A stretch of DNA of 43,685 nucleotides from Marinobacter excellens HL-55 (GCA_001314845.1 LJZQ01000029.1:1-43685), one strand, 5' to 3'. Positions 26,575-35,814 are shown, counted from the first letter of the stretch. Numbers and translations are program-made. The notes: generated from the letters alone by a model not told the origin.

Positions 26575-27354
26575 ATGCCGCGTTTTGCTGCAAATTTGTC
26601 GATGTTGTTCACCGAGGTGCCGTTTCTGGAGCGCTTTGCCCGGGCCCGGGCGGCGGGGTTCAAAGCGGTAGAGTATCTGTTTCCCTATGACTGGCCGGCA
26701 GAGCAGATAGCCGCGGAGCTGAAAGCCAACGATCTTACCCAGGTGCTGTTCAATCTGCCGCCCGGAGACTGGCAGGCCGGGGAGCGGGGTATAGCCTGTT
26801 TACCGGATCGGGTGGAGGAGTTTCGCGCCGGTGTTGATCAGGGTATCGCCTATGCCAAAGTGTTGGGCAATACACAGTTAAACTGCCTGGCGGGGCTGAG
26901 GCCGGCAGAGTTGGATTATGAACTGGCCTGGCAGACCCTGGTGGCGAATGTTCAGTATGCCGCTGAGCGTTTTGTCGAGGCAGGCCTGACTTTGTGCCTG
27001 GAAGCGATCAATTCTCGGGTGGATATGCCGGGATTTATGCTGGATACCACCGGCAAGGTGATGGCGGTGATTGAAGACGTCGATGCCGATAATGTGTGGT
27101 TGCAGTACGATGTCTATCATATGCAGGTCATGGAGGGGGACTTGATCCGCTCCCTGGAGTGCCTGCTGCCGTGGATCGGACACATTCAGTTTGCCGATAA
27201 TCCGGGGCGGCATGAGCCGGGTACAGGCGAGATTAACTTTTCGAATGTTTTCGCCGCACTTGATCGGCTGGGTTATCAGGGCTGGGCGAGCGCGGAATAC
27301 CGGCCTTCAGGGGCGACGGAAGATTCGTTGGCCTGGTTCCATAACGGGGGGTGA
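26575..27354 (+). CDS. hyi: Hydroxypyruvate isomerase-like protein
   Basis: A 259-residue TIM-barrel protein of the Hyi/OtnI group. It begins PRFAANLSMLFTEVPFLERFARARAAGFKAVEYLFPYDW, typical for Hyi. The catalytic glutamates fit LCLEAINSRVDMPGF and SAEYRPSG; DVYHMQVMEGDL and GHIQFADNPGRHEPGTGEINF are family segments. It would interconvert hydroxypyruvate and tartronate semialdehyde, feeding the neighbouring reductase. OtnI-type isomerases act on 2-oxo-tetronate instead, and sequence alone does not exclude that. It starts 9 bp after the reductase stop, with GGGGGAGG between. Confidence 0.88.
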   Translation: MPRFAANLSMLFTEVPFLERFARARAAGFKAVEYLFPYDWPAEQIAAELKANDLTQVLFNLPPGDWQAGERGIACLPDRVEEFRAGVDQGIAYAKVLGNTQLNCLAGLRPAELDYELAWQTLVANVQYAAERFVEAGLTLCLEAINSRVDMPGFMLDTTGKVMAVIEDVDADNVWLQYDVYHMQVMEGDLIRSLECLLPWIGHIQFADNPGRHEPGTGEINFSNVFAALDRLGYQGWASAEYRPSGATEDSLAWFHNGG

Positions 27355-27457
27355 CCGTCGTCATTGGCGACACCCTCTTACAAGATGGTAACTGGCTCGG
27401 TTTCAGAGTTCTTCGTACCCTAGTTGGTAATGTAATTCGCTATCAGGAGGAGTACCG

Positions 27458-28138
27458 GTGAAAGCGCTGGTAATCGAAGACGATCGGGATGTGGCAAATT
27501 ATCTGCTGAAGGGACTGGGAGAATCCGACTTCGTGGTGGACCATGCCGCTGACGGCAAGGAAGGCATGATGATGGCGGCCAGTGAGGACTACGACATCAT
27601 GATCGTGGACCGTATGCTGCCTGGTATGGACGGATTGTCGATTATCAAAACGGTGCGGGCGACCGGTAACCAGACGCCAATCCTGATCCTCAGTGCCCTG
27701 GGTGATGTGGATGATCGGGTTGAGGGTTTGCGTGGTGGCGGAGACGATTATCTGACCAAGCCGTTCTCGTTTACCGAGCTGCTCGCGAGAATCGAGTCAC
27801 TGATTCGTCGTAACCGGCAGGCCGCGGAAACAGAAACGGTTCTGAAGGTAGCAGATCTGGAAATGGATCTTTTGGCCCGAACGGTCAAGCGGGCCGGTCA
27901 GAGTATTGATGTGCAGCCACGGGAATTCCGGTTGCTGGAATACCTGATGCGCAACGCCGGTCAGGTGGTTACCCGGACCATGCTGCTGGAGAAAGTGTGG
28001 GACTACCACTTTGACCCGCAGACCAACGTGATTGATGTGCACATCAGCCGCCTGCGCGCCAAAATCGACAAGGAATTCGATACCCCCTTGCTGCAAACCG
28101 TGCGGGGTGCGGGATACATGTTACGTGAAACTGCTTAG
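27458..28138 (+). CDS. OmpR/PhoB-family response regulator
   Basis: A 226-residue regulator. The receiver domain (1-120) has acidic residues in VIEDD, phosphoacceptor Asp51 (MIVDRMLPGMDG) and Lys101 (YLTKPFSF). The C-terminal winged helix (about 130-225) contains LDVQPREFRLLEYLMRN-type and NVIDVHISRLRAKID segments. The start is GTG at 27458, seven bases after AGGAGG. It overlaps the sensor kinase by 14 bp. The regulated genes are not visible. Confidence 0.94.
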   Translation: MKALVIEDDRDVANYLLKGLGESDFVVDHAADGKEGMMMAASEDYDIMIVDRMLPGMDGLSIIKTVRATGNQTPILILSALGDVDDRVEGLRGGGDDYLTKPFSFTELLARIESLIRRNRQAAETETVLKVADLEMDLLARTVKRAGQSIDVQPREFRLLEYLMRNAGQVVTRTMLLEKVWDYHFDPQTNVIDVHISRLRAKIDKEFDTPLLQTVRGAGYMLRETA

Positions 28139-29606
28139 TCAGCTCAGAACATCTTCTTTTCAGCTGGCTCTGCTGTACATGGTGGTGTTCGCCACATCAG
28201 TATTTTTACTGTTGGCGTTCATCTACTGGCGTACGGCAGGGTTCATGACTGCCCAGACCGATGAGACGATCGAAGCAGAAATCGCCGGGCTGGCGGAGCA
28301 ATACCGGGGGCGGGGCGTTAACGGATTAATCACCATTATCCGTGAACGCGTTGCTCGCGATCCCAATGCCAAATCCATCTACCTGCTCACCACCGATGAC
28401 TTTCTCAAACTGGCCGGCAATATCGAAACCTGGCCGGAAGGCAGTCGTTCGTCCGACACCGGTTGGATCAACTTTACCCTGAACCCGTCCGTAGGTTGGC
28501 AAGGCCCGGAAAGGTTGGCTCGTGCCCGCATTTTTGAAGTGCAAGGCGGCCTCAAGCTTCTGGTGGGTCGGGACGTAGATGAACTTACCAATCTCAAGCG
28601 GGTGATTGAAACGGCAATCAACTGGGGCATGGGTATAACCCTGGCGCTGGCGTTGTTGGGCGGCTTCTTGATGAGTCGTGGCACCACTCGCCGCATCGAA
28701 GTTATCAACAACACCTCCCGGCGAATCATGAACGGTCACTTGTCGTTGCGCATACCGACCCGCGGTACCGATGACGACTTTGATCAGCTCGCAGAAAACC
28801 TGAATCAGATGCTGGATAGGATTGTGTATTTGATGGAAGGTATCCGGCACGTCTCAGACAGTATCGCCCACGACCTGCGCACCCCGTTGACCCGGCTGCG
28901 CAACCAGCTGGAAAGCACCCTGATTGCCGTTGATAACGACGAAGCCCGCGATCAGGTAGGCCGTGCGGTGTCAGAGGCCGATCAGCTGCTGGCCACTTTC
29001 AACGCCCTGTTGCGTATTGCCCGCCTGGAGACCCGGGGCAATTCCGCAGACATGAAAGTGATTTCGCTGGATGAATTGGTCAGTGATGCCTGCGAACTCT
29101 ATGAGGCCCTGGCCGAAGACAAAGAACAGGCATTCTCCCAGTCCCTGGAGCAGGGCGTGATGATTGAAGGCGATCGCGACCTGCTGTTCCAAATGGTAAG
29201 TAACCTGATTGATAACGCCATCAAGTACACACTGGAGCAAGGTGCCATCCAGGTGGTGGTGAAGCGGGAGGCGAGCGTGGCCATCTTTGCGGTGCAGGAT
29301 TCCGGGATCGGTATTCCGGATGACGAAAAGGGTCAGGTGTTTCAGCGATTTTATCGGGTCGGCAAGAGTCGCTCGTTACCGGGCAATGGCCTGGGCTTGA
29401 GCCTGGTCAGTGCGGTCGCAGAAATACATCAAGGTGAGATTTTGCTGAGCGATACCCGGGAAGGCGATACCCCACCGGGATTGACAGTCACCGTGCGGAT
29501 GCCGGCCTTCACAGGCATCCGCAAACGGATCAAGGCGGCGCAGTCTGATCAGGCCGACGACGCCCTGGAAGACAAGCGTGACGCCTCGGAAATCAGCAAC
29601 GCCTGA
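28125..29606 (+). CDS. Two-component sensor histidine kinase
   Basis: A 493-residue inner-membrane kinase, partner of the preceding regulator. TM1 is at about 12-34, a periplasmic sensor region at about 40-160, TM2 at about 165-185, then HAMP (about 186-240), the H box with His249 (DSIAHDLRTPLTRL), N box (MVSNLIDNAIKYT), G1 (VQDSGIGIPDDE), F box (FQRFYRVGKS) and G2 (GNGLGLSLV). The start is GTG at 28125, inside the regulator's end, which gives the expected short basic N-terminus before TM1. It ends convergently, 3 bp from the next gene. The stimulus is unknown. Confidence 0.94.
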   Translation: MKLLSQLRTSSFQLALLYMVVFATSVFLLLAFIYWRTAGFMTAQTDETIEAEIAGLAEQYRGRGVNGLITIIRERVARDPNAKSIYLLTTDDFLKLAGNIETWPEGSRSSDTGWINFTLNPSVGWQGPERLARARIFEVQGGLKLLVGRDVDELTNLKRVIETAINWGMGITLALALLGGFLMSRGTTRRIEVINNTSRRIMNGHLSLRIPTRGTDDDFDQLAENLNQMLDRIVYLMEGIRHVSDSIAHDLRTPLTRLRNQLESTLIAVDNDEARDQVGRAVSEADQLLATFNALLRIARLETRGNSADMKVISLDELVSDACELYEALAEDKEQAFSQSLEQGVMIEGDRDLLFQMVSNLIDNAIKYTLEQGAIQVVVKREASVAIFAVQDSGIGIPDDEKGQVFQRFYRVGKSRSLPGNGLGLSLVSAVAEIHQGEILLSDTREGDTPPGLTVTVRMPAFTGIRKRIKAAQSDQADDALEDKRDASEISNA

Positions 29607-29609
29607 ACC

Positions 29610-29891
29610 CTACTGACTGCTACGGATCCGGTTGATCCTGCTGACGACCGGGCTGAACAGGGCGTCTGCACGCGCTTCTACCTGCCCGGCGATGTGTTCG
29701 AACTGGGAGCGACGGCGATCAACTTTGGCTTGAATGCTGTCCCACTCGCCTTCCAGATGCTTCTGCTCGGCCATCACGAAGGCCGCCAGATTGTGGCGGT
29801 TGAGCTTGCTGGTGATGCCCAGGGTATCCAGACGAAAGCCCAGGTTATCGACGCCCTCGAGGGCAAGGTTCAGCAGTTTCTTGGTGTTCAT
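29610..29891 (-). CDS. Small helical protein, phasin-like, unknown function
   Basis: A 93-residue protein beginning MNTKKLLNLALEGVDNLGFRLDTLG. It is amphipathic and almost wholly helical, with a coiled-coil-like middle (EQKHLEGEWDSIQAKVDRRRSQFEHIAGQVEARADAL). It resembles phasins and other small surface-binding proteins, but no granule gene is nearby. ATG at 29891 follows GGAGA by five bases; upstream in-frame ATGs at 29912 and 29903 are worse placed. The family is not recognised with certainty. Confidence 0.65.
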   Translation of the reverse strand: MNTKKLLNLALEGVDNLGFRLDTLGITSKLNRHNLAAFVMAEQKHLEGEWDSIQAKVDRRRSQFEHIAGQVEARADALFSPVVSRINRIRSSQ

Positions 29892-30065
29892 GTGCGTCTC
29901 CATCAGGAACATGTGGTAACAATTGCCTCGTAAACTATCCCCTGTCACTAGAGTGTACAACCTAATATTGACTGTCCCGGTCGCCAAAAGTTGCCTTGCA
30001 AAAAGGTAATTGCTTGGCCACTGCCGGGTAATGCTCAATGTGGAGAATGGGTACTGTAGATGTTG

Positions 30066-30142
30066 AGGCAAGCGGAAACCTGCTTGCTTCTTCCTCCAGC
30101 ACAGCGCTAGCCTTATACCCCGTGACCCACGGGGTTTTTTTT
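30066..30142 (+). ncRNA. Candidate small RNA or leader with terminator before greB
   Basis: A first hairpin (GCAAGC / GCTTGC, with GGA in the loop) starts at about 30068. A second, ACCCCGTG / CACGGGGT (30117-30135), runs into eight T residues. This is a strong terminator 38 bases before the greB ATG with no gene on that strand just upstream, so it should end a short transcript. No clear promoter was found. Confidence 0.4.
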
Positions 30143-30179
30143 GCCTCGAATTTTCTGATCAGCCCGGAATAGCAGACCG

Positions 30180-30404
30180 ATGAACAAGAACCCAGGTTCA
30201 ACCAGCGCCAGCGCGCGTTACATAACAGCGGATGGTGAACGCGCCTTGCGCGAGGAGTTGCAGTACCTGTGGAAGGTTAAGCGACCGGAGGTAACCCAGG
30301 CCGTCCGGGAAGCGGCTGCGCAGGGCGACCGCTCAGAAAACGCCGAAACGGCGAAGAAACCCCTAAAATCATACTATTACTCCTATCTTATTGATATTAA
30401 ATGA
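30180..30404 (+). pseudogene. greB: Truncated transcript cleavage factor GreB
   Basis: The first 56 codons are a clear GreB N-terminus (YITADGERALREELQYLWKVKRPEVTQAVREAAAQGDRSENAE), the coiled-coil arm that enters the RNA polymerase secondary channel. After 30347 the conserved GreB continuation (Y-x-Y-G-K-K-R-L) is lost and the frame runs through AT-rich DNA to a stop at 30404. The second coiled-coil strand and C-terminal domain are missing, so no working GreB is made from here. This marks the left border of the accessory region. Confidence 0.85.
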
Positions 30405-30424
30405 TCCTAAAATAGTATCAATAA
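30361..30424. repeat. AT-rich interleaved repeats at the island edge
   Basis: Direct copies of CCTAAAAT at 30361-30368 (first base a variant) and 30405-30412, plus inverted copies ATACTATT / AATAGTAT (30371-30378, 30411-30418) and TTATTGATA / TATCAATAA (30388-30396, 30416-30424). They lie exactly where greB ends and could be a mobile-element end or a 3' hairpin of the next gene. Confidence 0.45.
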
Positions 30425-30436
30425 CATTTTGATGTA

Positions 30437-31711
30437 CTATTTTTGCGTTGTTTCGTCAGACAGTACCCGCAGGGCGCTTTCAGCGAGCTTTACGTTATCG
30501 AGCCAACGAGCCACTATTTCTTTTGCAGAAAGCTTGTGCCAGTTGAAGTGGCCATGGAGGTAGAGTTGAGAAAAAAGTGCTTCGAATGGCGACGTTTCTA
30601 TGCTGACTGGTAGCGTCCATACTCTTTCCAGCTCTGATCCTTTATTTTCTATATACTGAATAAAATTGCCGACTGATTTGGTGAAGTAGTGTTTAGCAAT
30701 ATAATGAGGAGCAGAATCTTTATGTATAAAAGCAGCAGTATTTCTAGCCTTTACTCGAAATGTGTAGAATAGGTTTTGAGGTTGATAATGTTCTGCCAAA
30801 TGATCGAGCAGCGCCCGAAGCGGGTTTGAGTTATCGATTGGGACTCGATATTCTTCACTCACTTCCATCACTAATCCAAAAAGCTTGTTTGTTTGTATAT
30901 CTTTAATGGTCTGTTTTATGCTGCTGACTGACTCCAGTGATACGGCTTCTGTTTGTACCTTTTGATATAAAATAGTGCTGATATCTGAGCCTTTTACTTC
31001 GATTCCACTATCTAAAGTAAGTGCGTTCAAGTACAAGCCTCGCGCTATTGACTCTGGATTATTGTATTTAATATGTCGTCCTGATCGCCGGTCATATGAG
31101 ATGCGATTATAGTCACCGTATAATAGTTCGCTGGCTCGTTCGACATTGTCTGGCAAGTCTCTTATGAAGGTAAGAGCTTTTTTTTCGATTAAAGAGAGCA
31201 GTAGTTTTTGGTCTAAGCTTTTAATACCTGTTATCAACAACTCACAAGGGTTATCAGTAAGAAAGCCGCCTTTTTGATTCGAAGAGGTGATGCAAAGTAA
31301 TGCAAGTGCCTCTTCAGTATTTATATTTTCAATGTAGGGCCATGCTCTGAAGTTTTCCTCTTTGTAGTTTTCTAGAATGGCTCTTGCATCATTGAGCGCA
31401 CGTTCCTTTCTGTCAGAGATACAGGTTCCGCAAATAATTATTTGATCGCTCTGAGTTCGGTTTATATAAGATGTTCTTGTTTTAACGGGAGCTTTGTTAT
31501 TGCAGTCACTGCAGAAAAAATTGTTTGAGTTTGGTCCAAAGCTTGATCTCTGAGCAAGATAAGATATGCTCCTGCTGCCTTTTGGTTTGTAGTTTTCATC
31601 TATGGATTTAATGGAAAATGTAAACCCGGAATGCGAGGATGTATCAGTGGTCCAGTAATCGTTGAGCGCCTCTATTTCAATATCAGATACATCTTTTGGA
31701 TAACAGATCAT
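30437..31711 (-). CDS. Unknown protein with putative N-terminal zinc ribbon
   Basis: A 424-residue protein, not recognised. Cys67, Cys70, Cys94 and Cys97 (FCSDCNN ... ICGTCIS) form a C-x2-C...C-x2-C pattern typical of a zinc ribbon. The rest is mixed helical with no membrane segment or signal peptide. The DNA is clearly more AT-rich than the core genes and uses codons such as AGA and ATA often, a sign of foreign origin. ATG at 31711 follows GGAGG (read on the reverse strand). It is the first gene of the island and points toward broken greB. Role unknown; a link to the nearby restriction genes is only positional. Confidence 0.75.
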   Translation of the reverse strand: MICYPKDVSDIEIEALNDYWTTDTSSHSGFTFSIKSIDENYKPKGSRSISYLAQRSSFGPNSNNFFCSDCNNKAPVKTRTSYINRTQSDQIIICGTCISDRKERALNDARAILENYKEENFRAWPYIENINTEEALALLCITSSNQKGGFLTDNPCELLITGIKSLDQKLLLSLIEKKALTFIRDLPDNVERASELLYGDYNRISYDRRSGRHIKYNNPESIARGLYLNALTLDSGIEVKGSDISTILYQKVQTEAVSLESVSSIKQTIKDIQTNKLFGLVMEVSEEYRVPIDNSNPLRALLDHLAEHYQPQNLFYTFRVKARNTAAFIHKDSAPHYIAKHYFTKSVGNFIQYIENKGSELERVWTLPVSIETSPFEALFSQLYLHGHFNWHKLSAKEIVARWLDNVKLAESALRVLSDETTQK

Positions 31712-31977
31712 ATTACCTCCTTAACAAGATGTTTTCATTAGTTAGGATGTTTAAGTGATTGTTAATTAAAAGATTTAAATTTTAATATTCGAATTATAAA
31801 AATATTTTTCTACCTTTAACTGGAGTTATGGGTTGAATAAGGTTGTCCTTATTTTTTGAAAAATAGTTTATTCTTATTTGTTTTAGTCGGAGATTTGAAA
31901 AAATCAAGAGACTCTGAATAAGTCTCAAAATTAGCGATAATACGGGCACCGTCAACCGCATAGGATCCAGTGTCGCT

Positions 31978-32784
31978 ATGGATCAGATCACCTTCTCCGA
32001 GGCCGAGTACCAGACCAAGAATCGCAAAACCCGCCGCGAAACGTTTCTGAAACGACTTGAGAAACTGATTCCTTAGAAGCAGTTGGAGAATAAGGCAGCC
32101 TGTCATTATCCCAAGAGCCAGACTGGGCGAGCGCCCTATTTGTTTGCCACCATACTCGGAGTTCACTGCATGCAGCTGCTTTATATCCACGGCGACTCGG
32201 CCATAGAAGATGCATTGCACGAGATTGAACCCATGCGTTAGTTCGCCGGACTGAAGCTGGATCGTCTGCCGGACGAAACCAAAATCGTTAAGTTCCGCCA
32301 TTTCTTGGCGCACCATGGCCTCGGCACGGTGCTGTTCGGAGAAGTGAGCAAGCACCTGGAGAGAAATGGCCTGATGCTGCGCGAAGACAGCATTGTGGAC
32401 GTCGTTATCATTTCTGCGCCCAGCTCCACCAAAAATGTAAAGTGCGAGAGAGATCCGGAAATGCATCAGACCAAGATAGGGAGTCAGTGGCAGTTCGGTA
32501 CTGATAACACTCTCGGGTTGATTCACAGAATCGACACTATGGCGGCTAACGTCCTCGACATCGTGCTCGCCGGAAACCTGTTGCACGTTGACCAGCAACG
32601 AGTCTTCGATGATGACGGTCATCCTAGGATTCAAAAGCGAGATAAGCATCCGTTCCGATGCACTACACAGGTCTTCGGTTACGGCGCAGGCCGTTATCGC
32701 AGTCTGGCTAAAAACACCAGTCGACTGCGCTTGGTGGCCGCGTTCAGCACCCTGCTGGTTGGCGGAAAATACCTGCTGGCGTAG
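31978..32784 (+). pseudogene. Decayed IS5-family transposase
   Basis: One frame from ATG 31978 to TAG 32784 reads as an IS5-type transposase: DQITFSEAEYQTKNRKTRRETFL at the start, then FAGLKLDRLPDETKIVKFRHFL, LMLREDSIVDVVIISAPSSTKN and RDPEMHQTKIGSQWQFG, ending RYRSLAKNTSRL...LLVGGKYLLA. It has in-frame stops at 32074-32076 and 32239-32241 and an in-frame internal deletion of about 40 codons between KRDKHP and FRC at about 32650. The DD region around FDDDG is degraded. It cannot make transposase. A faint left terminal repeat may remain near 31911-31930 (CTGAATAAGTCTC). Confidence 0.9.
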
Positions 32785-33088
32785 GGCCAGTGCGCCTGTT
32801 TTCCGCCAAAACGGCGGGCAGCGGGCAAAAAAAGAACAATTAGAGGTGATGGTAAGACCCTCCTTGGATTAAATTTAATCGTAATCGATAAGGTGCGATA
32901 GTTCAATAAAGTCTTTAATGTCAAATAGTTATAGGTATTTGACATGCGAATCAGATCTTTTTCCCCGTGGCCCTGCATCTACGTGCGCCTCAATAGGTGG
33001 AATTTTTGAGTGATGCAGAATCACAGTAGTTTTTTGAGCTAGGATTCTTTCGACCTGAGCCAAGTATTTCTGGTCACGCTCAAATAAC
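32785..33088. other. Gene-poor stretch after the IS5 relic
   Basis: The first 60-80 bases look like the 3' non-coding end of the IS5 element. From about 32940 to 33090 the reverse strand has an open frame reading FERDQKYLAQVERILAQK..., with a plausible protein character, which runs without a break into antisense hsdM. It may be the 3' remnant of a lost gene. Nothing else is recognised. Confidence 0.4.
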
Positions 33089-34426
33089 GGTGGTTTTTTG
33101 TCCGAGGGCGATGAGTACATTCAGCAGATCAGCGAAAGTGTCACCGTCTCGCTGCACGGTCAGGAACTGAATCCGGAGTCCTACGCTATCTGTAAGGCTG
33201 ACATGCTGATCAAAGGGCAGGAAGTCAGCAACATCAAGCTAGGCAATACGCTGTCAGATGACCAGCTGGCTGCCAACAAGTTTGACCTGATGCTCAGTAA
33301 CCCACCTTTTGGGGTGGAGTGGAAGAAGGTTCAGAAGCAGGTCACTGACGAGCACAAACATCGTGGTTTTGATGGTCGCTTCGGGCCTGGTCTGCCTCGT
33401 GTGTCCGATGGCTCCCTACTGTTCCTGATGCACCTGGTTAGCAAGATGCGGGATGCCCGTGAAGGTGGCTCCCGAATCGGCATCATTCTCAATGGTAGTC
33501 CGCTGTTTACGGGTGGTGCCGGCAGTGGCGAATCTGAAATCCGACGCTATCTGCTGCAGAACGATATGGTCGAAGCCATCGTGGCCCTGCCCACGGATAT
33601 GTTCTACAACACCGGCATCTCCACTTATGTGTGGGTACTCTCCAACAATAAGCCGGCTGAACGCAAAGGCAAGGTCCAGCTGATCGATGCTACTGACCGG
33701 GCGACCAAGATGCGTAAGTCCCTCGGCAGTAAGCGCCAGTTTGTCAGCGAGTCCGACCAGGACGAGATCGTGCGGATGTATGGGGACTTTCAGGAAACCA
33801 AAAAGAGCAAAATTTTCCCCATTGAAGCCTTCGGTTACCGTCGCATTACCGTCGAACGTCCGCTGCAGCTGAACTTTCAAACCTCGGAAGAACGCATTGA
33901 GCGGATTGCGGACGAAAAAGCCATTCAGAAAATGGATCAGGAAGACCACGACAAGATCCTCGCTGCCTGTCGCGCCATGGATGCCGAGACGGTCTACCGG
34001 AATCGTAAGCAGTTCCAGAAGGCTTTGAAGGCCTCACTCACTGACCATCAGGTGTACCTGAGTGCGCCACAACTGAAAGCCCTGATCAATGCACTGACTG
34101 AGCGCGATCCAGAAGCGGAAATTTGCACAGACAGCAAAGGCAATCCAGAAGCTGACACTGGCCTTCGGGACTATGAGAACGTCCCCCTCACAGAGTCTGT
34201 GTATGACTACTTTGACCGGGAAGTGAAACCCCATGTGCCAGACGCCTGGATCGATGAGTCCAAGCGGGACGAAAAGGATGGCGAAGTGGGCATTGTTGGC
34301 TTCGAGATTCCGTTCAACCGGCACTTTTATGAATTCATGCCGCCCCGGCCACTGGTGGCGATTGATGCTGATTTGAAGCAGTGCACCGATCGCATCAAGA
34401 AAATGATTGAGGAGCTGTCGGCATGA
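33089..34426 (+). pseudogene. hsdM: Type I restriction methylase subunit HsdM, N-terminus missing
   Basis: The reading frame shows HsdM homology from GGFLSEGDEYI at 33089, which is the last part of the SAM-binding motif I; the D-P-x-x-G-T part and the whole N-terminal helical domain (about 200 residues) are absent. Retained parts are the GQELNPESYAICKADMLIKG segment, catalytic motif IV NPPF (33299-33310), NTGISTYVWVLSN and the C-terminal tail that contacts HsdS. The only start available is TTG at 33098. Upstream DNA is unrelated, so this is a truncation, not a frameshift. SAM binding should be lost. It overlaps hsdS by 4 bp. Confidence 0.85.
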
Positions 34427-35814
34427 GTTTCCCCGAATATTCAGATTACAAAGACTCGGGGGTCGAATGGCTGGGTATAATCCCGCGCCATTGGCGCATA
34501 GATAAGTTTCGCTACGTCTTCACCGAGAGTGACGAAAAGATCGAGGGCAACGTAGTAGGCGAAATGTTGTCGGTCTCTGGCTACCGTGGCATTGAGGTTA
34601 AAAACTATGATGATGAAAACAAGCGACGAACAGAGGAGGAGCTTCAGGGGTATAGGGTTGTTCGCCCCGGCCAGCTTGTCGTAAATACCATGTGGCTGAA
34701 CTATGCTGGCCTGGGTGTTTCAGACTATGAAGGCCACGTCAGTCCTGCTTATAGAAGTTACTGGATCGCAATAGATGTAGATCTTCGATTCATCCATCAT
34801 CTGATGAGAAGCTCGATTTACGTGCAAGGCTACACTCAGCTACTCACAGGTATCAGGCCAAATTCTTTGCAAATGAGCAGAGACGACCTCATGGGCTTTC
34901 CGGTGGTGCTGGCTCCCAGAGCAGAACAAATCCAAATCGCCCGTTTCCTAGACCATGAAACCGCCAAAATCGACGCCCTAATCCGCGAGCAGGAGCGCCT
35001 GATAGAGCTTCTTCAGGAAAATCGCCAGGCGTCGATTTCCCATGCGGTGACCAAGGGGCTGGATCCGGATGTGCCGATGAAGGACTCTGGGGTGGAGTGG
35101 CTTGGGGAGGTGCCGGCGCATTGGAGAGTTGTTCAAGTGCGTCATCTCCTTAGAAAGATTGAGCAAGGTAAAAGTCCTGAATGCGAATCGAGGGCTGCGG
35201 TGGGAGATGAGTGGGGCGTTCTTAAAACAGGTTGCGTGAACGGAGGAATTTATCGTTCATCTGAACACAAAGCATTGCCAGCCCATATCAACCCGCACTC
35301 TGAATACGAAGTGAAAGAAGGTGACTTGCTCATGTCCCGCGCTAGTGGATCGAAAGATCTCATCGGCGCGGTGGCATATGTCGAAAAAACACCTTCCAGG
35401 TTACTGCTTTCCGACAAGGTTTTTCGCTTGAAGCTGGAACCGGGAGTACATTCGCAACATTTCGCGCTGTTGATGGGGGCACAACACGTTCGAGCTCAAA
35501 TTGAGCTCGCAATTAATGGCGCAGAAGGCTTGGCAAACAACATAACAAAAGAGTCGATCAAAAGCTTCGTGGTGGCTCTCCCCGCATACGAAGAACAGCA
35601 GGACATATTCAAATACTTATCCATACAAACTCATAAGTTTTCTGAGCTTTCGGAGCAGCTTTTAGCGGCACTTTCTGTACTGAAAGAGCGTCGTGCGGCT
35701 CTGATCTCGTTCGCTGTCACCGGAAAAATCGACGTCCGAAACTGGCAGCCACCGACCGATGAAAGTGCCTTTGATGAAGAGGTACGCCAGACCGGCATGG
35801 AGGCCACCGCATGA
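34423..35814 (+). CDS. hsdS: Type I restriction specificity subunit HsdS
   Basis: A 463-residue protein with two target-recognition domains, each opened by the repeated motif KDSGVEWLG-x2-P-x-HWR (about residues 9-24 and 222-237). Each TRD is followed by a conserved helical spacer (EQIQIARFLDHETAKIDALI...LLQENRQASISHAVTKGLD, and EEQQDIFKYLSIQTHKFSELSEQLLAAL). It would direct the M2S and R2M2S complexes to a bipartite DNA site, which cannot be predicted from sequence. The frame is intact. It overlaps hsdM and the GIY-YIG gene by 4 bp each. Confidence 0.94.
   Translation: MSFPEYSDYKDSGVEWLGIIPRHWRIDKFRYVFTESDEKIEGNVVGEMLSVSGYRGIEVKNYDDENKRRTEEELQGYRVVRPGQLVVNTMWLNYAGLGVSDYEGHVSPAYRSYWIAIDVDLRFIHHLMRSSIYVQGYTQLLTGIRPNSLQMSRDDLMGFPVVLAPRAEQIQIARFLDHETAKIDALIREQERLIELLQENRQASISHAVTKGLDPDVPMKDSGVEWLGEVPAHWRVVQVRHLLRKIEQGKSPECESRAAVGDEWGVLKTGCVNGGIYRSSEHKALPAHINPHSEYEVKEGDLLMSRASGSKDLIGAVAYVEKTPSRLLLSDKVFRLKLEPGVHSQHFALLMGAQHVRAQIELAINGAEGLANNITKESIKSFVVALPAYEEQQDIFKYLSIQTHKFSELSEQLLAALSVLKERRAALISFAVTGKIDVRNWQPPTDESAFDEEVRQTGMEATA

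Noticed and set aside
31849..32649. A 266-codon open frame on the reverse strand
   Set aside because: It is antisense to the IS5 transposase relic, whose forward frame has clear homology along its whole length.
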